NCBI RefSeq assembly: GCF_014109725.1
Contig: NZ_CP058554.1
Coordinates: forward strand, 4,092,001-4,156,000
DNA: 64,000 bases
Source: Comamonas piscis
Lineage (GTDB): Bacteria > Pseudomonadota > Gammaproteobacteria > Burkholderiales > Burkholderiaceae_C
Direction: 5' to 3'
Numbering within the stretch: position 1 is the stretch's first letter; every line of letters starts with the position of its first letter. Position numbers and translations under genes: made by a program. Below, one piece after another: positions 26,822-34,538 of this stretch. The notes under the pieces are model-generated. The model saw nothing but the letters and a program-made list of their open reading frames with translations, made no database searches and had not been told where the DNA came from.

Positions 26822-27613
26822 TTAATCTATACCCAATATATATGCGGCCAAGCTGTCTGCATTCATTTTAGCTTTAGCGTTACTAACGTTTTGAGATGCA
26901 TTGAATACGCCATTAAAACTATCGGTGGAACTTGCAACATCATAGAAATGCGTAACTTCATGGATAAGCGTCAACAACTGTGAATCTTTTTGTCCAAAAT
27001 CAGTACGCCCATAAGAGTAACCCATCTTCGGCACTTCAAAGAATCCCATATTGATGGTTATACGATGCGAAACTATATCTGTTGGGCAAACTGCAGCAAG
27101 CACCCCGGTCAATACCAGACCTTGTCCAGGTAAACAACCTGATCCCATTCTATTCTCTTGGGTGTCGTATTCGAAATTCTGAGGCGTGAGGGACTTCAGG
27201 ACTCTGATGACTGAATCCATTATAGGAAGCAAGTAGTCGCGAATTTCGTCGCTTGAACTGTTGAACCAGCTTTTGGTTCTGGCTTTGCTCATCTCATCCC
27301 AACGCGATAGCTCAGCACGTCTGTCTTGTGCGTAACTTATCGCAGAATCCCGCAAGCTCATCATTAGCTCACCAAACTGCTTTCCTTTGACGTCATAGCA
27401 AATATTAACGACTCCATCCCATTCAGGAGCGTCTAGAGGAGATTGCTTGTGCGCCATGTGATGAGGCTGCGTGGCATGGTAGGGATCGCAGCCTCCATTG
27501 GAGCCACAACTGGGTGCTTGGTGTATTCCATTGACAGCAAATGGATCTCCTCCGAGACCCATTGATCCTGAAACATTCACACCTATAGGACCAGGGACCT
27601 TGAAAACTGGCAT
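26822..27613 (-). CDS. M35-like (aspzincin) metallopeptidase, putative secreted effector
   Basis: A 263-aa protein. The C-terminal half has the aspzincin layout: ARTKSWF (about 111-117), ITINMGFFEVP, the zinc motif LIHEVTHF with HExxH at 218-222, a candidate third ligand D231 in SSTD nine residues after the second His, and NADSLAAYIL near the end. The N-terminal 65 residues are Gly/His/Cys-rich and unlike any domain I know. There is no signal peptide, while the partner encoded next is exported, as for effectors delivered by a secretion machine (type VI or similar) to a rival's periplasm; no such machinery is in the window. The start MPVFKVPG is chosen for GGAGAGG five bases upstream; an ATG 13 codons earlier has no such site. 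AT-rich codon use indicates transfer. Confidence 0.78.
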   Translation of the reverse strand: MPVFKVPGPIGVNVSGSMGLGGDPFAVNGIHQAPSCGSNGGCDPYHATQPHHMAHKQSPLDAPEWDGVVNICYDVKGKQFGELMMSLRDSAISYAQDRRAELSRWDEMSKARTKSWFNSSSDEIRDYLLPIMDSVIRVLKSLTPQNFEYDTQENRMGSGCLPGQGLVLTGVLAAVCPTDIVSHRITINMGFFEVPKMGYSYGRTDFGQKDSQLLTLIHEVTHFYDVASSTDSFNGVFNASQNVSNAKAKMNADSLAAYILGID

Positions 27614-27991
27614 AACCTCTCCATTGATAAGACGTGAGAAATCTAAAATCATAAACTATTTAAAATCAAAAAAAAGGCCAATCTATGATATAGACAAGAC
27701 AAAAAAAGTCACAGAAATGGAAAAACGATTTTTTAAGAGCATAATGATTTTTAATCATTTCAACAATATACAATTTACAACAGCACTAAAAGACAGAATG
27801 TAAAATTCAAAAAATTGTGTTTTCATTTGATTTAAATAATTATTTATTGATATTTAGAATAAATTGCAAAAATATAAAAAGTTATATCTTTTTCCAATAA
27901 AGACATTAGCCAACGTCAACAACATCATATTTAGAAAATTCTCTAAGCGACAGCACGATTAGTGACATATTTTACAAAAATCAAAATGAAA
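27614..27991. other. 378-base AT-rich region upstream of the metallopeptidase
   Basis: Very AT-rich with many A and T runs and no convincing gene on either strand. It must contain the promoter of the metallopeptidase/copy 1 unit. A TTGACG hexamer on the minus strand near 27920 could be a -35 element, but no -10 at good spacing is clear. Confidence 0.4.
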
Positions 27992-28105
27992 TCAACTTAT
28001 TTTCAGCTCTTCAAAATTTCGATTTCGAACATATGCACCCATGAGAATCGTTATTGCTTCATCCAAATCCAAGCTCTCATAGTTGATGAGACATAAAGTC
28101 CAGCG
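27992..28105 (-). pseudogene. Orphan 37-codon protein-like fragment
   Basis: On the minus strand a stretch open between two stops reads RWTLCLINYESLDLDEAI then TILMGAYVRNRNFEELKIS, with the residue mix of a real globular C-terminus. There is no start codon or ribosome-binding site, and the frame is blocked by tandem stops just upstream. I do not recognise the family. It may be the tail of another lost accessory gene, such as a further immunity protein. Chance remains possible at this length. Confidence 0.35.
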
Positions 28106-28112
28106 CTACTAA

Positions 28113-28465
28113 AACTTAATAGCATCCAATTCAACACAAATTATTGAAAATTTTATTTTTTATTCGGGAAGTGAATCTGCATATTGATATCACATGTTAT
28201 TTGGATTTAGCACTTGTTCCGTCAATGATAATTTTCAAATAATCATTGAAAATGACGGACATTTCAATGCCATTTCCGACGAGCGGGTTCAAATATTGCT
28301 TCTTTAATTGCACCTTTGCTTGAAGAGAACATAGAAATAAAATATGACCGAATACTTCATCAGCCTGAAGCAGCCTCAGAAACTGCAGCCACGAATGAAA
28401 TTCAACTATCTATTTAACTTCAGTGTAAAAGAAGCAAAAACTGCTGTGGAGAAAATAGCAGGTAA
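28113..28465 (+). pseudogene. Decayed, inverted fifth copy of the island small-protein family
   Basis: On the plus strand, allowing one frameshift and two stops, this translates to a divergent relative of the minus-strand copies. IENFIFY aligns with LEQFIEF, ISDERVQ-NIASLIAPLLE with ISSERLNNISRLLAPLV, IEIKYDR with IEYVN, and LSI-stop-LQC...NCCGENSR with ISIQPKC...SCCGGNMR, with exactly matching spacing over the last 21 positions. Defects are TGA at 28185-28187, loss of one A in the run at 28291-28293, and TAA at 28415-28417 in place of the family's Gln codon. The signal peptide is not recognisable. It is the most divergent copy and lies in opposite orientation. Confidence 0.7.
28219..28258. 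repeat. Imperfect inverted repeat inside the decayed copy
   Basis: CCGTCA and TGACGG form outer arms with further AT-rich complementarity (TTTTCAA/TTGAAAA) inside. It falls within the pseudogene, so it is probably fortuitous or a by-product of decay. There is no T-tract to suggest a terminator. Confidence 0.3.
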
Positions 28466-28588
28466 TCAAAAAATGAGTCCGTTCCCAAGCCTCGACAACA
28501 CCACGCTTTAGGTCATGGTGACAAGCAACCTCGTTTTTACGGATTCAATCAAGCTGTCCAAAGATGCGTCTAGATCAAGGATAGAGAT

Positions 28589-29557
28589 GTGACTACACTC
28601 CTCACGAACCTGAAAAATCATCGAATCCAGGCAGACGATATTGATAGCGTCGTCAATGGCGAAGTGCGTTATTCACCAGCCAAGTCTCTGTGGCTTGGCT
28701 CTATGCTGGTCGCTACGCTGACAGGAGGTGTCCTCACATTCAGCTGGAGCGCTTTGTTGGTTTTTCTCATGACAACCGCCGCTGCTCTTTTATTTGGGCA
28801 TTCTCTTGGAAGCCATCGCAAGCTAATCCACGACAGCTATCAGTGTCCAAGGTGGCTGGAATATGCATTTGTGTATTGCGGCATACAAGTTGGCCTCGCT
28901 GGCCCGCTGGGTTTACTGCACCAGCACGATTTACGTGACTATGCGCAACGACTGCCGAAATGCCACGAATACCTTCGCCACGGGAGCCCATTTTGGCGTG
29001 ATGCATGGTGGCAGCTCCACTGCGATTTGCATTTGAGTAACCCGCCACAGCTAAAGATTGAGTCAAGGATTGCCGACGACCGGTTTTACCAATTTCTCGA
29101 GCGAACTTGGATGCTGCAACAGCTGCCTTTAGCATTGCTGCTATATGCATGCGGCGGGTGGGGGTTTGTATTCTGGGGAAGTTGCGCCCGCGTCACTGCA
29201 GGCGTCATTGGACACTGGCTGATTGGATACTTTGCTCACAACCATGGCTCAATGCACTATGGCGTTCATGGCGCTGCTGTTCAGGGGCGCAACATACGCT
29301 TTACATCCCTGCTCACCATGGGCGAGTCGTGGCACAACAACCACCATGCTTTTCCGGGGTCAGCTCGCCTTGGGTTATTTCCTGGGGAGTGGGATCCCGG
29401 CTGGTGGGCGTTAGTGGTACTACAAAAGCTTGGTCTGGTTTGGGAGATACGACTGCCGGCTTCACTTCCCGAACGACCTGAATTGCGAGCCCGCGATGGT
29501 GTCGGCGCCATTGAACTGGATCGCCGCCGAAGATCAGCTGCCGGTGAGGACCTATAA
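28589..29557 (+). CDS. Membrane fatty-acid desaturase family protein
   Basis: A 322-aa integral-membrane di-iron desaturase-type protein. Histidine boxes are HSLGSH (about residues 71-76), LLHQHDLRDYAQ (about 110-121, in place of the usual HxxHH) and ESWHNNHHAFPGSARLG near residue 250. Four or more hydrophobic segments lie between them. The HDxRDxxQ form of box two occurs in a subgroup of bacterial acyl desaturases, so the protein can be functional. Substrate and regiospecificity are unknown. Translation starts at GTG, with AAGGA eight bases upstream. Base composition is intermediate between the AT-rich island and the core, so it may belong to the same acquired segment. Confidence 0.85.
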   Translation: MTTLLTNLKNHRIQADDIDSVVNGEVRYSPAKSLWLGSMLVATLTGGVLTFSWSALLVFLMTTAAALLFGHSLGSHRKLIHDSYQCPRWLEYAFVYCGIQVGLAGPLGLLHQHDLRDYAQRLPKCHEYLRHGSPFWRDAWWQLHCDLHLSNPPQLKIESRIADDRFYQFLERTWMLQQLPLALLLYACGGWGFVFWGSCARVTAGVIGHWLIGYFAHNHGSMHYGVHGAAVQGRNIRFTSLLTMGESWHNNHHAFPGSARLGLFPGEWDPGWWALVVLQKLGLVWEIRLPASLPERPELRARDGVGAIELDRRRRSAAGEDL

Positions 29558-29710
29558 GCGCAACCGAATAATTGCCTCACCCATTGCTTGCGGCTTAAGG
29601 AAGCCGTAGGACATTTACGCGGACAGGACAAGGTCACGGTTTCCAGCCATGGTATGCACCAATTTCGACCGATTTACCCTATACAGATCCCAAGGTCCGG
29701 ACAAAAGAAA

Positions 29711-29747
29711 AAGGACTTAGCTCTTTCAAGCTAAGTCCTTGTCTTTT
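29711..29747 (-). terminator. Intrinsic terminator after tRNA-Pro
   Basis: An 11-base perfect stem AAGGACTTAGC/GCTAAGTCCTT with an eight-base loop lies directly after the tRNA 3' end. On the minus strand it is followed by a T-rich tail, so it terminates the tRNA (and possibly merR) transcript. A T-run on the other side makes it potentially usable for the desaturase gene as well. Confidence 0.88.
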
Positions 29748-29824
29748 TGGTCGGAATGGCGGGATTCGAACTCGCGACCCCTTGCACCCCATGCAAGTGC
29801 GCTACCAGGCTGCGCTACATTCCG
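29748..29824 (-). tRNA. tRNA-Pro (anticodon GGG)
   Basis: A 77-base cloverleaf with encoded CCA. The acceptor stem is CGGAATG/CATTCCG with discriminator A. The D-arm contains AGCCTGGTAGCGC and the T-arm GGTTCGAATCC-like GAGTTCGAATC. The anticodon stem CTTGC/GCAAG closes a loop with GGG at positions 34-36, reading CCC and CCU proline codons. It follows merR on the same strand, the common betaproteobacterial pheST-ihfA-merR-tRNA-Pro order. Confidence 0.96.
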
Positions 29825-29842
29825 AAGACTTGAATTATATAC

Positions 29843-30274
29843 CTAGTTTTCGGGGTCTCCGGAAAGAATGCGACGAATTTCTTGCAGCTCGATCGCGGCC
29901 TGCTGCCAGCTCAGCGGTTCAGCGCTTTCGGGCATGCCAGCAGCCAGGGCATCGTCGCCCTCTTCCTGCTGCGCGAACATGCTGTCGTCTTCCAGTGCAT
30001 CGACCATGGCCTGGCCGCGCGGTAGCGACTGGAGCTGGTTGCGTGCGCCGCTGATGGTGAAGCCGCGCTCATAGAGCAGCTCACGGATGCGGCGGATCAT
30101 CAGCACCTCATGGTGCTGGTAGTAGCGGCGGTTGCCCCGGCGCTTGACGGGGCGCAGCTGCGTGAACTCCTGCTCCCAGTAGCGCAGCACATGCGGCTTG
30201 ACGTCGCACAGCACGGCGACCTCACCGATGGTGAAGTAGCGCTTGGCAGGAATGGGTGGCAGCTGTTTTTCCAT
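29843..30274 (-). CDS. MerR-family transcriptional regulator
   Basis: A 143-aa regulator with an N-terminal MerR helix-turn-helix: YFTIGEVAVLCDVKPHVLRY, WEQEF, then RRGNRRYYQHHEVLMIRRI and RGFTISGARNQL. The C-terminal part is acidic and Gln-rich, with no Cys cluster for metal sensing, so it belongs to the ihfA-linked MerR group whose ligand is unknown. It is downstream of ihfA in the pheST operon. The start MEKQLPP is chosen because upstream in-frame codons lack MerR similarity. Confidence 0.92.
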   Translation of the reverse strand: MEKQLPPIPAKRYFTIGEVAVLCDVKPHVLRYWEQEFTQLRPVKRRGNRRYYQHHEVLMIRRIRELLYERGFTISGARNQLQSLPRGQAMVDALEDDSMFAQQEEGDDALAAGMPESAEPLSWQQAAIELQEIRRILSGDPEN

Positions 30275-30386
30275 GGACAAATTGTAAACAGCCGCGAAAG
30301 CGGCCGTGTTGCATATAGGCGAAAGCGGACGACGGCTTGACTGGCAGCGGGTGAGCACTGCCAGTCGCGACGCCTGCAGGCTGGCC

Positions 30387-30713
30387 TTATGCCATGTCTG
30401 CAGGCGCCTGCACCGAGTCCTTGAGCTTGCCGCTGGCGTGGAAGGTGACCACGCGGCGGGCCTCGATCGGCACCTCTTCGCCGGTGCGCGGGTTGCGGCC
30501 GGGGCGGGCCTTTTTCATGCGCACCTGAAAATTGCCAAAGCTCGACAGCTTCACATCTTCGCCCTTGATCAAGCTCTCCGAGATCAGGTCGAAAAAGGCA
30601 TCGACCATGTCCTTGGCTTCGCGCTTGTTCAGGCCAATGTTGTCAAACAGCATATCGGCCAGCTGCGCCTTGGTCAGCGCAGGTTGTTCCAGGCTCTCGA
30701 CGGTGAATTCCAT
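30387..30713 (-). CDS. ihfA: Integration host factor subunit alpha
   Basis: A 108-aa nucleoid protein that bends DNA as a heterodimer with IHF-beta. Conserved features are LTKAQLADMLFDNIGLNKRE, the beta-arm RPGRNPRTGEEVPI with the intercalating proline, and SSFGNFQVRMK. It lies 22 bases after pheT and is translated from MEFTVESLEQ; an ATG 13 codons earlier would overlap pheT and is not family-like. Linkage to pheT is the standard proteobacterial arrangement. Confidence 0.96.
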   Translation of the reverse strand: MEFTVESLEQPALTKAQLADMLFDNIGLNKREAKDMVDAFFDLISESLIKGEDVKLSSFGNFQVRMKKARPGRNPRTGEEVPIEARRVVTFHASGKLKDSVQAPADMA

Positions 30714-30735
30714 ATAGCAATCCTCGCGTAAGGGA

Positions 30736-33189
30736 TCAGCGCAGACGCGCACCCAGGCTTTGTTTGAGTTGTTCCACCACGGCCTGCATGGCCGCTTCGA
30801 TCTCGGTGTCTTCCAGCGCGCGCTCGTCCAGACCCAGGCTCAGACGCACGGCCAGGCTCTTCTCGTCCTGGGCCAGGCTGCCAGCAGCGGCTTCTTCGCC
30901 GGCCTTGAGCTTCTTGGGCCGGAACACGTCGAACAGCACGGCGTTGCGCAGGATAGCACCTGCGCTGGCGGCCGTGATGGCCTGCATGATCTGGGCATGG
31001 GTGACGGCTTCCTTGACCACGACGGCAATGTCGCGCTCCACCATCTGGTGCTTGGCCACCGGGGCGAACACGGGCACTTGGCGTGCCAGCACGGCATCCA
31101 GGGCCAGCTCGAACATCACCGGCGCTTGCGCCAGATCCCATTCCTGGCGCCACTGGGGGTGCAGCTCGCCAACAAAGCCGATGGCCTTGCCATCGACCAA
31201 CACACGGGCGCAGCGGCCGGGGTGCAGTGCGGGGTGCTCAGCGGCTTCAAACACGGGCTTGATCGGGGCCAGCAGCGCCTCGACATCGCCCTTGATGTCG
31301 TAGAAATCAACCTTGGCTTCAGCACTGCCCCATTGCAGCTGGTCAGCCGCGCCGTAGGCCAGGCCGGCCACGCGCATAGGCTGGTGGAAGCCCTTCACGG
31401 TGGTGTCGGATTCGACGACCGCGTCGTCCTTGAAGAACACGCGGCCCAGCTCAAACACGCGCACGCGCTGGGCCTTGCGGTCCACATTGAACTTGAGCAC
31501 CTGCAGCAGCGAGCCCAGCAACGACGAGCGCATGACGCTCAGATGGCTGGCGATGGGGTTGAGCAGCTTGATGGCATCTTGGTTGCCAGCCAGCTCTTGC
31601 TCCCACTTTTCTTCGACAAAGCTGAAGTTGATCGTCTCCTGGTAGCCCAGGCCTGCCAGCGCATGGCGCACGGCATAGGGGCTGCGGGAGTTTTCGGCAC
31701 GCAGCTTGGGCGAGATGGGCGCGAGCGGCTTGGTGGTGGGCAGGTTCTCGTAGCCCATCATCCGCGCGATTTCTTCAACCAGGTCTTCTTCCAAGTTGAT
31801 GTCGAAGCGGAAGGTGGGCGCGGTCACGCTGATCACGCCTTCTTGCGCGACGGTGGCAGGCAAGCCCAGGCCGTTCAAGGCATCCAGGCATTGCTGCTGG
31901 GTCACCGGCATGCCGATGACCTTGGCCGCACGCGCTACGCGCAGCTGCACCGTCTTGGGCGCTGGCATATTGGGCTGCTGGTCGTCCATCACCGCAACCT
32001 GAGTCTCAGGCGTGCCGCAAATGTCCAGCACCAACTGGGTGATGCGCTCGATGTGCTCGGTGGTGAACTGCGGATCGACACCGCGCTCGAAGCGGTGGCC
32101 CGCATCGGTCGAGAAGTTGAAGTGGCGCGAGCGACCGGCTACCGCCTTGGGGAACCAGAAGGCCGCTTCGATGTAGATGTTCTTGGTGTCGTCCGACACG
32201 GCGGTGGCATCGCCACCCATGATGCCGGCGAGCGACTCCAGGCCATGCGCATCGGCGATCACACCGACCTGGGGCACAGCGCTGATCTCGATGGTGCTGC
32301 CATTGAGCAGCTTGAGGGTTTCGCCCTGCTTGCCCCAGCGCACGCTCAGGCCACCGCTGATCTTGTCCAGATCAAAGATGTGGCTGGGACGGCCCAGCTC
32401 GAACATCACGTAGTTGGAGATGTCGACCAGCGGGCTGACGGCGCGTTGGCCGCAGCGGGCCAGGCGGTCCAGCATCCACTGCGGGGTCTTCACCTGGGTG
32501 TTGACGTTGCGCACGATGCGGCCGGAGAAGCGACCGCAGAGATCAGTCGCCTCGATCTTGACGGGCAGCTTGTCTTGCGAGGCCACGGCAGCGGCCGGGA
32601 AGGACAGCGCCTTGAGCGGTGTGCCGGTCAGCGCCGAGAGCTCGCGCGCCACGCCATAGACCGACAGGCAATGCGCCAGGTTGGGCGTGAGCTTGAGGGT
32701 GAACAAGGTGTCGTCCAGGTTCAGGTACTCGCGCACGTTCTGGCCCAGCGGCGCATCAGCGGGCAGCTCCAGCAGGCCGCCGTGGTCGTCGGCAATGCCC
32801 AGCTCCTTGGCCGAGCACAGCATGCCATAGCTCTCCACACCGCGCAGCTTGCCGATCTTGATCTTGAAGGGCTTGCCATCCGCACCGGGCGGCAGCTCGG
32901 CGCCCACGGTGGCGCAAGGGATGCGGATGCCCACGCGCGCATTGGGCGCGCCGCAGACGATGTTCAGCAACGCGGGGCCACCCACATCGACCTGGCAGAT
33001 GCGCAGGCGATCGGCGTCGGGGTGCTGCACGGCTTCCTTGATCTCGCCGACCACAATGCCGGTGAAGGGAGGTGCCACGGGGTCGAGCTCTTCGACCTCC
33101 AGGCCTGCCATGGTCAAGGTATCGGCCAGCTCTTGGGTGGTCAGCGACGGGTTGCAGTATTCGCGCAACCAGGATTCAGGAAATTGCAT
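30736..33189 (-). CDS. pheT: Phenylalanine-tRNA ligase beta subunit
   Basis: An 817-aa beta subunit of the alpha2-beta2 enzyme that charges tRNA-Phe. It has the N-terminal EMAP/tRNA-binding fold (LRICQVDVGGPALLNIVCGA), B3/B4 editing domain, B5 domains, and C-terminal ferredoxin-like anticodon-binding domain (HQMVERDIAVVVKEAVTHAQ). Length is normal. It follows pheS after 150 bases on the same strand and precedes ihfA. Confidence 0.97.
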   Translation of the reverse strand: MQFPESWLREYCNPSLTTQELADTLTMAGLEVEELDPVAPPFTGIVVGEIKEAVQHPDADRLRICQVDVGGPALLNIVCGAPNARVGIRIPCATVGAELPPGADGKPFKIKIGKLRGVESYGMLCSAKELGIADDHGGLLELPADAPLGQNVREYLNLDDTLFTLKLTPNLAHCLSVYGVARELSALTGTPLKALSFPAAAVASQDKLPVKIEATDLCGRFSGRIVRNVNTQVKTPQWMLDRLARCGQRAVSPLVDISNYVMFELGRPSHIFDLDKISGGLSVRWGKQGETLKLLNGSTIEISAVPQVGVIADAHGLESLAGIMGGDATAVSDDTKNIYIEAAFWFPKAVAGRSRHFNFSTDAGHRFERGVDPQFTTEHIERITQLVLDICGTPETQVAVMDDQQPNMPAPKTVQLRVARAAKVIGMPVTQQQCLDALNGLGLPATVAQEGVISVTAPTFRFDINLEEDLVEEIARMMGYENLPTTKPLAPISPKLRAENSRSPYAVRHALAGLGYQETINFSFVEEKWEQELAGNQDAIKLLNPIASHLSVMRSSLLGSLLQVLKFNVDRKAQRVRVFELGRVFFKDDAVVESDTTVKGFHQPMRVAGLAYGAADQLQWGSAEAKVDFYDIKGDVEALLAPIKPVFEAAEHPALHPGRCARVLVDGKAIGFVGELHPQWRQEWDLAQAPVMFELALDAVLARQVPVFAPVAKHQMVERDIAVVVKEAVTHAQIMQAITAASAGAILRNAVLFDVFRPKKLKAGEEAAAGSLAQDEKSLAVRLSLGLDERALEDTEIEAAMQAVVEQLKQSLGARLR

Positions 33190-33339
33190 AGTCGGACTCG
33201 TTGGCGTTCAAGGCTGCTGCGCCATCTGGGGCATCGGCAGACCGGGCGTTCTGGCATTGAAAGGGCGAGCGGTTGGCGCTGTGCGCCATCTGGCGGCGTG
33301 GAACCTGATCGGTACCAAACACGGCCAGCCGCTCCATCT

Positions 33340-34395
33340 TCAAGCCTGAAACTGCGAGAGGAAACGGATGTCACCGTCAAAGAACAGGCGCAGGTCATTG
33401 ACGCCATAACGCAGCATGGTCAAGCGGTCAGGGCCCATGCCAAAGGCAAAGCCAATGTATTTCTCGGGGTCCAGGCCCATGTTGCGCACCACGTTGGGGT
33501 GCACCTGGCCGGCGCCCGATACTTCCAGCCAGCGGCCGGCGAGCGGGCCGCTTTGGAACTGGATGTCGATCTCGGCCGAGGGCTCGGTGAACGGGAAAAA
33601 GCTGGGGCGGAAGCGCAGCACCAGGTCTTCCTGCTCGAAGAAGGTCTTGCAGAAATCGGTGAACACGACCTTGAGGTCCTTGAAGCTCACGTTCTCACCG
33701 ATCCACAGGCCTTCGCACTGGTGGAACATCGGCGAGTGGGTGGCGTCGGAATCCACGCGGTAGGTGCGGCCTGGCGCAATCACGCGAATCTCGGGCATGG
33801 TCTGGCCGGCATCAAGCAGGTTGCGGTAGCGCTTGACGTGCTGGACGGCGTGGCGCACCTGCATGGGGCTGGTGTGCGTGCGCAGCAGATTGGGCGCTTG
33901 CGGCGTGCCGCCTTCTACATAGAAGGTGTCGTGCATCGAGCGCGCAGGATGGTCTTCCGGCGTGTTGAGCGCGGTGAAGTTGAACCAGTCGGATTCGATC
34001 TCGGGGCCTTCGGCAACATCGAAACCCATGGAGCCGAAGATGCCTTCGATGCGCTCCATCGTGATGGATACCGGGTGCAGGCCACCACTGCCACGGCGGC
34101 GGCCGGGCAAGGTCACATCCAGCACTTCGGCCTTCAGGTGGGCTTGCAGTTCGGCATCGGCCAGCGCCTTGCGGCGGGCGGTCAGTGCCGCTTCAATCGC
34201 CTGCTTGGTCACGTTGATGGCCGCACCGCGCGATTTTTTCTCTTCGACGGAAAGCTGGGCCATGCCCTTCATGAGCTCGGTCATCTTGCCCGACTTGCCC
34301 AGAAACTGCGCCTTGGCGTTTTCCAGATCAGCAGGGGTATGGGCCTGCGCAAACAGCTGTTGCGCGCTTTCGACCAGAGAATCCAACTCGTTCAT
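33340..34395 (-). CDS. pheS: Phenylalanine-tRNA ligase alpha subunit
   Basis: A 351-aa catalytic subunit. It has an N-terminal coiled coil and class II motifs: motif 2 around LLRTHTSPMQVRHA and HQCEGLWIGENVSF, and motif 3 GFAFGMGPDRLTMLRYG. The start MNELDSLVESAQ gives the usual family length. A strong terminator-like hairpin stands about 50 bases before the gene, between it and rplT, suggesting either a separate pheST promoter or regulated read-through. Confidence 0.97.
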   Translation of the reverse strand: MNELDSLVESAQQLFAQAHTPADLENAKAQFLGKSGKMTELMKGMAQLSVEEKKSRGAAINVTKQAIEAALTARRKALADAELQAHLKAEVLDVTLPGRRRGSGGLHPVSITMERIEGIFGSMGFDVAEGPEIESDWFNFTALNTPEDHPARSMHDTFYVEGGTPQAPNLLRTHTSPMQVRHAVQHVKRYRNLLDAGQTMPEIRVIAPGRTYRVDSDATHSPMFHQCEGLWIGENVSFKDLKVVFTDFCKTFFEQEDLVLRFRPSFFPFTEPSAEIDIQFQSGPLAGRWLEVSGAGQVHPNVVRNMGLDPEKYIGFAFGMGPDRLTMLRYGVNDLRLFFDGDIRFLSQFQA

Positions 34396-34420
34396 ATCGA
34401 CTCTTATCGGCTTGGATGCC

Positions 34421-34488
34421 GAGGCTGCAAAAAACAGCCTGGCGATAAAAAAACAAGGGCTAGCGCCTTTTCAAGCCCTAGCCCTTGC
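34421..34488 (-). terminator. Terminator/attenuator between rplT and pheS
   Basis: On the minus strand, after the rplT stop, a ten-base stem CAAGGGCTAG/CTAGCCCTTG (arms 34478-34487 and 34454-34463) is followed by seven Ts, a good intrinsic terminator. A smaller hairpin AGGCTG/CAGCCT follows before pheS. I looked for a Phe-rich leader peptide like E. coli pheM and did not find one. Confidence 0.82.
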
Positions 34489-34538
34489 TGTGTGTGCACC
34501 AGCAGCTACTAAATCAACAGTAACTACCGATCGTGACC

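Noticed and set aside
27498..27803. Plus-strand frame opposite the start of the metallopeptidase
   Set aside because: It is antisense to the peptidase N-terminus and runs into A/T-rich noncoding sequence, with no ribosome-binding site or recognisable composition.
28344..28511. A 55-codon plus-strand frame starting MTEYFISLKQ
   Set aside because: It overlaps, in another frame, the decayed fifth island copy, whose alignment to the family explains the sequence better. There is no ribosome-binding site.
29748..29824. tRNA-Pro 3' end as an attachment site
   Set aside because: No second copy of the T-arm/acceptor sequence was seen near the polB border or elsewhere in the island, and no integrase is present.
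30760..34512. A very long open frame on the plus strand opposite pheT and pheS
   Set aside because: It is a mirror of high-GC codon bias in the two real genes; its product is Gln/His/Arg/Ala-rich with no domain, while both minus-strand genes are unmistakable. The same applies to long antisense frames opposite the receptors (for example 9432-11717 and 6244-7551) and aspT.
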